Made by a program: the position numbers and the translations under genes | The notes under the pieces: generated by a model | The model's database searches: none | Told to the model about the DNA's origin: nothing | Seen by the model: the letters and a program-made list of their open reading frames with translations, nothing else | Assembly (NCBI GenBank): GCA_958352815.1 | Contig: CATWQA010000009.1 | Coordinates: 7,192-71,191, forward strand | Length of the DNA: 64,000 nucleotides | Direction of reading: 5' to 3' | Source of the DNA: an uncultured Eubacteriales bacterium | GTDB lineage: Bacteria; Bacillota; Clostridia; Monoglobales; Monoglobaceae | Shown here: piece by piece, positions 58,851 through 64,000 of the stretch | Position numbering within the stretch: position 1 is the stretch's first letter | Layout of the letters: each line of letters begins with the position of its first letter

Positions 58851-59438
58851 ATGAACACACCCACACTGGAGACAAAACGGCTAATCCTGAGAAGGTTTAC
58901 GGAAAAGGATATTGATGCTCTCTTTTTGATACTTAAAGATGAGGAGGTTAATAAATTTCTGCCCTGGTATCCCGTGAAAAATCTTGAAGAAGCCAAAAGG
59001 TTTTATGAGGAAAGATATGCCGAAAAATATAATCGGCCTCAAGGCTATGATTACGCCATATGCCTTAAATGCGATAACTTCCCCATTGGTTACATAAAGG
59101 TTAATATGGAAGAGCCCCACGATTTCGGTTATGCGCTCCGCAAGGAGTTTTGGCATAAGGGCATTGTTACCGAGGCAGGGATGGCTGTCGCAGAGCAGGT
59201 AAAAAGGGACGGGCTTCCCTATATCACGGCGACACACGACAGGAATAACCCGAGAAGCGGAAATGTTATGCGCAAGGTCGGAATGAAGTATTGCTATTCC
59301 TACGAGGAGCAATGGCAGCCCAAGAACTTTCCCGTAGTATTCAGAATGTACCAGCTCAATTTTGGCGGCAACAATGATTTCGTTTATAAAGAGTATTGGA
59401 ATAAGTATCAAAACCATTTTGTTGAAAATTTGGATTAG
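58851..59438 (+). CDS. GNAT-family N-acetyltransferase (RimJ/RimL type)
   Basis: 195 residues. TPTLETKRLILRRFTEKDID at the start, FGYALRKEFWHKGIVTEAGM around the acetyl-CoA pyrophosphate loop, and ATHDRNNPRSGNVMRKVGM near the end are hallmarks of the ribosomal-protein-acetyltransferase branch. Acceptors include protein N-termini, polyamines and antibiotics; not determinable here. GGAGGTAAAACAGT precedes the ATG. Confidence 0.9.
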   Translation: MNTPTLETKRLILRRFTEKDIDALFLILKDEEVNKFLPWYPVKNLEEAKRFYEERYAEKYNRPQGYDYAICLKCDNFPIGYIKVNMEEPHDFGYALRKEFWHKGIVTEAGMAVAEQVKRDGLPYITATHDRNNPRSGNVMRKVGMKYCYSYEEQWQPKNFPVVFRMYQLNFGGNNDFVYKEYWNKYQNHFVENLD

Positions 59439-60057
59439 CTTTACGTGCTCCGTTATCTTTATATTTATAACTAAAAGCAAGATGTCCCCCGCCTCTGAGT
59501 CGAAACTGACTTCGCTACGTTCTGATTTTATTTACATAAAATCAATCACACCGCTGCGTCGTTTCTCCTCTATCCCCAAAAATCGACGATTTTTGGGGAA
59601 CCCTAAGGCGGGTTCTACTTACTTTTTTCAGTGGGAGCTACAATCTCCCACCGAAACGTTGAATGACGGGGCAAAGCACCTTATTGAATAACAACATATT
59701 TACAATGCCGATGAGTGCCGAAGCAGGCATTAATTGCGGTATACCGCCGGTATACCGTTTGGCAACCCAGGTAAGGTTAGGATAGGTAAGGTTAGTATAG
59801 TACAGAATAGGGTAGGTGAGTTAAATACAGTAAAATGTCTCCAAAATGTCTCCAAAGTGGAGACACAGGTAAGGTTAGGTAAGTATAGTATAGTATAGGT
59901 AAGATAAGTATAGGGGAGGAGAGGGAATTGTGCTGCCAAGGCAGCCTCCCCCCTCATCACTGATAATACTAATTAATTAAAAATATTCTTATGATATATA
60001 TCAGAAAATAGAATTTATCTGATTTATTGTGTTGACATCTTTAAAATCCCTTTTATA
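59439..60057. other. Gene-free region with a D-type repeat and a short tandem-repeat tract
   Basis: A D-type repeat lies at about 59500-59640, with CCCCAAAAATCG-ACG-ATTTTTGGGG. A low-complexity tract of GGTAAGGTTAG/GGTAAGTATAG units interrupted by two ATGTCTCCAAA copies and GGAGACA lies at about 59758-59925. See the separate remnant entry. No intact gene is supported. Confidence 0.55.
59758..59898 (+). pseudogene. Possible remnant of a phage-type replisome organiser linker
   Basis: One plus-strand frame through the GGTAAG tract reads GKVRIGKVSIVQNRVGEL, then NTVKCLQNVSKVETQVRLGK, and stops. Repeating RxGK units next to CLQxVSKVET are common in the low-complexity linkers of DnaD-type phage replication proteins. 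No start, ribosome site or conserved domain remains. The tract may simply be a repeat. Confidence 0.25.
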
Positions 60058-60372
60058 TCAGCCTTTCCATTTACAAGATTTTAAATCGGCGTGACTGTCG
60101 TCTTTCATAACAACGCCTTCCTGTTTGAGCAGGTCGTATTGCTCCGCCCAGCCGGGCGCAAGTCTGCCTGCATGATTTACGACTCTGTGGCAGGGGTATT
60201 CTCCGTAAAGATGTGCCATACTGAGAACCTTCCCCACAAGCCTTGCGTTTCTGTCTCTGCCGATAAGTTTTGCGATCTGACCGTATGTGGCGACTTTTCC
60301 CTCGGGTATTTCCTCTACGACAGATAAAACCTTATAAATTAACTCTTCATCTAAAATTCTATTTATTTTCAT
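60058..60372 (-). CDS. MGMT-family / alkyltransferase-like DNA-binding protein
   Basis: 104 residues from ATG 60372 (AAGGAACAGCATT before it). It covers only the DNA-binding domain of O6-alkylguanine alkyltransferases: IPEGKVATYGQIAKLIGRDRNARLVGKVL and EYPCHRVVNHAGRLAPGWAE. The acceptor Cys in PCHR is kept, whereas classical ATL proteins have Trp or Ala there. It may repair or flag alkylated guanines. Confidence 0.88.
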   Translation of the reverse strand: MKINRILDEELIYKVLSVVEEIPEGKVATYGQIAKLIGRDRNARLVGKVLSMAHLYGEYPCHRVVNHAGRLAPGWAEQYDLLKQEGVVMKDDSHADLKSCKWKG

Positions 60373-60429
60373 AATGCTGTTCCTTGTGGAAGTCAATAGC
60401 TAATTTACGATTTACTAAATCGTAAATGA

Positions 60430-61413
60430 CTAATTTGAGTAGTTTTGGCGGACGCTGTCCAGCAGAGCTTTTATTTGGTCTACAACCTCATTGGGTGAAA
60501 TGATTTCCGCCCTATTTCCGAAGCTGATTATCCAGGAGAGGAAGTGGGGACTGACGGCGACCTTAATTCTGCACACAAAATGTTCGTCGTCCGACTGTAT
60601 AATGGGAATATTGGTGCCGAACCTGTCAAAGACTGCCCCTGCCAGGTTATTTTTAAATTTAACGGTTACCTCGGTTTCTTCCCCTCCGAACATGGAGAAC
60701 ACCGTTTTGGTATACGCCGCCAGGTCAAATTCGTTGGGCGGGTAGATAATATCCTCGTCGCATATTTGTATTTTATCCATTTTGTCAACTCTGAAATGGG
60801 TAAAGCTCTTGTATCTCTCCTTATATGTTATCATATAATAATTTTCGTCGTCCCAGGTAAGAGACACGGGAGACTCTCTGTAAAGCCCGCCGTCCTTGCG
60901 GTATACCTTTTGCTTTTTGGGGTTTATGTCAAAGTACAGGAAGCTGATCTGCTTTCCCGAAATAATAGCCTCCTGGATCTTGTCCACGTTATAGTATATC
61001 TGTTCGTTTAAGGTCTTTACCCTGTTGGTCACAAAAACCTGGCGGTGGAGCTTCCGTGCGTTGCCGCGGCTGGTGAGCTTTTCGATTTTGGAGATAAGAG
61101 ACATGCTCTTTTTGTGGGTAATAAACTTTGAGGACTGAACAGAGTCCACCAGCAGCTTTAGCTCGGGCAGCTCAAAGTCTCTGGACGCCACAAAGTAACC
61201 GTGGGTTTTGCCCCGCTGAGAAACTATGTCAAGTCCGAAAAGGGACAGCGCCTCCAGGTCGCTGTATACGCTTTTTCTCTCTGCGGATATGTCGTATTTG
61301 GCAAGCTCCTCGATTATCTGCGGAACGGTGATAGGGTGCTCCTCATCGGTTTGCTCCAGCATTATTTTCATCAGGTAGGGCAGCTTCAGCTTTTGGTTTG
61401 AGGATTTTGGCAT
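60430..61413 (-). CDS. WYL-domain transcriptional regulator
   Basis: 327 residues. N-terminal winged helix (LPYLMKIMLEQTDEEHPITVPQIIEELAKYDISAERKSVY spans about 10-50) and a WYL domain around 150-220 (SLTWDDENYYMITYKERYKS and FRVDKMDKIQI). A C-terminal extension has HFLSWIISFGNRAEIISP. WYL proteins sense ligands such as nucleic acids and regulate DNA-damage, defence or stress genes. It is 57 bases before the alkyltransferase-like gene on the minus strand. Confidence 0.9.
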   Translation of the reverse strand: MPKSSNQKLKLPYLMKIMLEQTDEEHPITVPQIIEELAKYDISAERKSVYSDLEALSLFGLDIVSQRGKTHGYFVASRDFELPELKLLVDSVQSSKFITHKKSMSLISKIEKLTSRGNARKLHRQVFVTNRVKTLNEQIYYNVDKIQEAIISGKQISFLYFDINPKKQKVYRKDGGLYRESPVSLTWDDENYYMITYKERYKSFTHFRVDKMDKIQICDEDIIYPPNEFDLAAYTKTVFSMFGGEETEVTVKFKNNLAGAVFDRFGTNIPIIQSDDEHFVCRIKVAVSPHFLSWIISFGNRAEIISPNEVVDQIKALLDSVRQNYSN

Positions 61414-61447
61414 GGCTATAACATCCTTTCAACTTGATTTTCGTTAA

Positions 61448-61810
61448 TCAAAACGCCTCGGATTTGTCATTGGTGTAAGAATACCTTGTGATAGCCGAGA
61501 CCTCTATCACGTCGTCAGGGTCAATAACCCGACCGATAATGCTTGAATGGGTAATGAACATAACCTCTGCAAAGGCAAAGTCGCCGATTTTGTCGTACAG
61601 ACGTCCTGCGCTCATGGTTCCGCCCAGCACGGTGTATGTGCTGTTTGCCACATAGCCGATAGTGTTAATTTGGGGCAGAGTGACCTTTATTGCCTCGGCG
61701 TCATAGTCGTTGTCAGGCTCCTTTGAAATTTTTACGATTGTGCCTATTTTAAAGGGCGTCTTTCCGTAATAGTGGTTCAGACCGGTCACGGTGATATACA
61801 TATTGTTCAT
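61448..61810 (-). CDS. HIRAN-domain protein
   Basis: 120 residues from ATG 61810, behind AAAGGAGGTATAAAC. The HIRAN pattern appears as YITVTGLNHYYGKTPFKIG, then KISKEPDNDYDAEAIKV and TIGYVANSTYTVLGGT. HIRAN domains recognise damaged DNA or stalled-fork features in nucleases and helicases; free-standing bacterial ones are little studied. It is followed by WYL and alkyltransferase-like genes, a small DNA-damage-flavoured cluster. Confidence 0.82.
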   Translation of the reverse strand: MNNMYITVTGLNHYYGKTPFKIGTIVKISKEPDNDYDAEAIKVTLPQINTIGYVANSTYTVLGGTMSAGRLYDKIGDFAFAEVMFITHSSIIGRVIDPDDVIEVSAITRYSYTNDKSEAF

Positions 61811-62315
61811 GTTTATACCTCCTTTATGGGGATATAATATCACAGTTAAAGAGACATAAACAGGACAGTAAATGTTTTTTCAGGGGGATTTCGTCGCACA
61901 ATGCCTTTGGACGTAAGACAAGTATGAGATTACAGACTCTTGCACCTCTATCCCGCATGATTTGTATAATTACATTGGTGTGCATATCGCCCGCCCCGTT
62001 GCGCTCGCCGCCTCCGCCCCGAGCGCAGATCGTTCTCCCTTCGGGAGAAACGAGTTAGGGGACGTTGTCCCCTAAGACCTCTGCAAAATACGCCGTACTA
62101 TGTGAGGCGGGGAACATATTTGTTTTATTATACCCTAAATTTTTATTGATGTCCACTCTTTGGGGTATAGTTTATTTCAATATTTCTACACTCTACACTC
62201 TACATTCTACATTAGAGAAATGCCTTATCTGAAAATTGCGGATAGGTCAAATTGATTACAAAAATCATTTTATAAAAATTTTAATTAGATATGATGTACA
62301 AATTATAAAAAATGC
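61811..62315. repeat. Repeat block before the L7Ae-rpsL promoter
   Basis: No gene. Remnant of a D-type repeat (about 61890-61955), a palindromic CCCGCCCCGTTGCGCTCG... repeat (about 61989-62035) with a TCTCCCTTCGGGAGA hairpin, and the 7-bp minisatellite (62186-62212). The remainder is AT-rich. Confidence 0.55.
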
Positions 62316-62343
62316 TTGACAAACTGCGGTTTTGTGGTATAAT
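62316..62343 (+). promoter_or_regulatory. Promoter of the L7Ae-rpsL-rpsG operon
   Basis: TTGACA (62316-62321), 16-base spacer, TATAAT (62338-62343). Confidence 0.85.
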
Positions 62344-62400
62344 GAAATGGTTCGTGTATTGGGTGAAGTGCGCCTGAATATCAATGCAAAAGAGGTTGTT

Positions 62401-62643
62401 ATGGAGAGTATTAAACATGCAAACAAGGTCGTGGGTCTCAAGCAGGTTCGCGGCGCGTTGATTGACGGGAAAGCCGAAAGGGTGTACATTGCCGAGGACG
62501 CGGAGGCGGGTTATATCCGTCCTGTTGTTGAGCTTTGCGGCGCAAGCGGGATTGAACCTGTCTTTGTCAGAACACGAAAGGAATTGGGCAGAGCTTGCGG
62601 AGTGGATGTTCCCGCCGCGGTGGCTGCCGTGTTAAAAGGTTAA
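62401..62643 (+). CDS. L7Ae-family kink-turn RNA-binding protein (YbxF-like)
   Basis: 80 residues from ATG 62401. NKVVGLKQVRGALIDGKAERVYIAEDA and the end GRACGVDVPAAVAAVL are typical of bacterial L7Ae-like proteins that bind kink-turn RNA and sit before rpsL in Firmicutes. In Bacillus, rpoC usually lies upstream; here the gene has its own promoter instead. Confidence 0.9.
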   Translation: MESIKHANKVVGLKQVRGALIDGKAERVYIAEDAEAGYIRPVVELCGASGIEPVFVRTRKELGRACGVDVPAAVAAVLKG

Positions 62644-62693
62644 ATTCGCCTTTGGCTAATTTAAATAATTCTACATGTATGGAGGTGAACATA

Positions 62694-63104
62694 TTGCCAA
62701 CATTTAACCAATTAGTAAGAAAGGGCAGAGCAACAGTTGAGAAGAAATCAACAGCTCCTGCGCTTCTGAAGGGTATGAACACCATTAAGAAGCGTCCCAC
62801 AGACCAGGCTTCTCCCCAGAAGAGAGGAGTTTGTACCTCTGTTAGAACCATGACGCCCAAAAAGCCTAACTCGGCTTTGCGTAAGGTTGCCAGAGTACGT
62901 CTTACAAACGGTATTGAGGTTTCTGCTTACATCCCCGGTATCGGTCACAACCTGCAAGAGCACAGTGTTGTTATGATCAGAGGCGGACGTATTAAGGATC
63001 TCCCCGGTGTGCGTTACCACATTATCAGAGGTACGCTGGATACATCGGGCGTTGATGCGCGCAGACAGTCAAGATCGAAGTACGGCGCAAAGAGACCTAA
63101 GTAG
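62694..63104 (+). CDS. rpsL: 30S ribosomal protein S12
   Basis: 136 residues from TTG 62694 behind ATGGAGGTGAACATA. An upstream in-frame ATG gives an unnatural extension overlapping the L7Ae gene. PTFNQLVRKGR, TMTPKKPNSALRKVARVRL with the Lys linked to streptomycin resistance, and GVRYHIIRGTLDT are S12 signatures. Confidence 0.97.
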   Translation: MPTFNQLVRKGRATVEKKSTAPALLKGMNTIKKRPTDQASPQKRGVCTSVRTMTPKKPNSALRKVARVRLTNGIEVSAYIPGIGHNLQEHSVVMIRGGRIKDLPGVRYHIIRGTLDTSGVDARRQSRSKYGAKRPK

Positions 63105-63265
63105 TCTCTTAAAACTAATTGAAATGTGTGCATATGTTTATATATAATTATAATCAGGGCTTGCCCTTGGTTGTTAGCTATATATGACCTATGTGCGCGA
63201 CAGTGTTTAAAACTAACATTGAGTACCTTAATGGTGAATAAACCACGAAGAAGGAGGGGAAGAAA

Positions 63266-63736
63266 GTGCCAAGAAGAGGTCATATTGCACGTCGTGATGT
63301 ATTGCCTGATCCGGTATATAACAGCAAGACCGTATCAAGACTTATCAACAATATCATGCTCGACGGAAAGAAGGGTGTTGCCCAGAGAATAGTTTATGAT
63401 GCTTTCGACATCATAAAGGAGAAGACAGGAAAGGATCCTGTTGAGGTATTTGAGGAAGCAATGAACAGTGTTATGCCGGTTTTGGAGGTTAAGGCTCGCC
63501 GCGTAGGTGGTGCCAACTATCAGGTTCCGATTGAGGTTAGACCTGAGAGACGTCAGACACTGGGTCTCAGATGGATAACACAGTTCTCAAGACAGCGCAG
63601 CGAAAGAACAATGGCTGAAAGACTTGCAAACGAGCTTATGGATGCAACAAACAGCACAGGCGGCGCATACAAGAAGAAGGAAGACACGCACAGAATGGCA
63701 GAGGCGAACAAGGCGTTCGCAAACTTCCGCTGGTAG
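63266..63736 (+). CDS. rpsG: 30S ribosomal protein S7
   Basis: 156 residues from GTG 63266 behind AAGGAGGGGAAGAAA. PRRGHIARRDVLPDPVYNSK at the start and RRVGGANYQVPIEVRPERR in the middle identify S7, the primary binder of the 16S 3' major domain. fusA usually follows; here a tandem hairpin repeat begins within 10 bases of the stop. Confidence 0.97.
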   Translation: MPRRGHIARRDVLPDPVYNSKTVSRLINNIMLDGKKGVAQRIVYDAFDIIKEKTGKDPVEVFEEAMNSVMPVLEVKARRVGGANYQVPIEVRPERRQTLGLRWITQFSRQRSERTMAERLANELMDATNSTGGAYKKKEDTHRMAEANKAFANFRW

Positions 63737-63744
63737 TTTTTCTT

Positions 63745-64000
63745 TGAAAATTCACTCGTCTTCACTGTTTCGCTATGTTTGTGTATCCTCGATACACGGC
63801 ACATAGCTGCAACAGCAAATCCGAGCAAATTTTCTTCGAAAATTCACTCGCTTAATTGCTTCGTCGCACTCGAGTATCACGATACACTACGTGCACCTGC
63901 AGCGACAAATCCGAGCAAATTTTCTGTGAAAAACGAGGATTTTTTGAAAATTCACTCGCTTAATTGCTTCGTCGCACTCGAGTATCACGATACACTACGT
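63745..64000. repeat. Tandem ~90-bp long-hairpin repeats after rpsG
   Basis: Three units start GAAAATTCACTCG at 63745, 63837 and 63945. The first two end CGAGCAAATTTTC (63833, 63923) and the third is cut by the window end. Ends and middles (GTATC..GATAC) are inverted, so each unit can fold into a long imperfect hairpin. Units 2 and 3 are nearly identical over the visible 56 bases; unit 1 has diverged but keeps the pairing. No coding capacity. Confidence 0.7.

Overview
The window comes from a chromosome of an anaerobic Gram-positive bacterium of the class Clostridia (Bacillota), most likely an uncultured gut-type lineage. The signs are Veg, RNase Y, zinc-type S14 and L24, an adenylate kinase with a zinc LID, pyruvate phosphate dikinase, formate-tetrahydrofolate ligase, several 'stalk domain' (copper amine oxidase N-terminal-like) exported proteins, strong AGGAGG ribosome binding sites, frequent TTG/GTG starts and textbook TTGACA-17-TATAAT promoters. 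The species cannot be named from sequence alone. No tRNA, rRNA, CRISPR array or intact transposase gene was seen.

Layout. 1-8.7 kb: tail of an acetyltransferase, ftsH, a stalk-domain exported protein, rlmH, an MBOAT/DHHW acetylation pair and veg. 9-12 kb: rny and a DUF1624 membrane acyltransferase. 12-16.6 kb (minus): ppk1-mgtE-solute-binding lipoprotein. 17.1-17.4 kb (minus): two tandem cysteine-rich membrane micropeptides. 17.6-22.1 kb: fhs-mnmG and a lipoprotein. 22.6 kb (minus): HAD phosphatase. 23.8-41.4 kb: the S10/spc/alpha ribosomal protein supercluster, with adk, map, a KOW protein, infA and an intruding CapA-type lipoprotein, ending in rpoA-rplQ. 41.8-54.2 kb: secreted and cell-envelope genes (Cys-tailed propeller, RCC1/stalk protein, LytR-CpsA-Psr) with pnuC, nadE, mtaB and an acquired-looking DUF1016 nuclease. 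55-58.4 kb: HPr-like protein, tadA and ppdK. 58.8-61.8 kb: GNAT, an alkyltransferase-like protein, a WYL regulator and a HIRAN protein. 62.3-63.7 kb: L7Ae-like protein, rpsL and rpsG, i.e. the start of a str operon separated from S10.

The gaps between genes are unusually rich in short non-coding repeats that probably move without their own transposase. They include a 95-bp element with 18-bp terminal inverted repeats (four full copies), a 149-bp element with 27-bp terminal inverted repeats (four copies plus a half copy), and a 93-bp double-hairpin element. The 93-bp element sits inside a terminal repeat of the 149-bp element at one site and inside a GC-rich repeat at two others. There are also GC-rich hairpin families, a 7-bp minisatellite at three sites, and tandem ~90-bp hairpins after rpsG.

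The most novel-looking items are the paired Cys-rich micropeptides, the nested mini-element system, a short basic upstream ORF with a perfect ribosome binding site in the S10-operon leader, a structured leader in front of pnuC, and a secreted protein ending in DnaJ-like CxxCG motifs.
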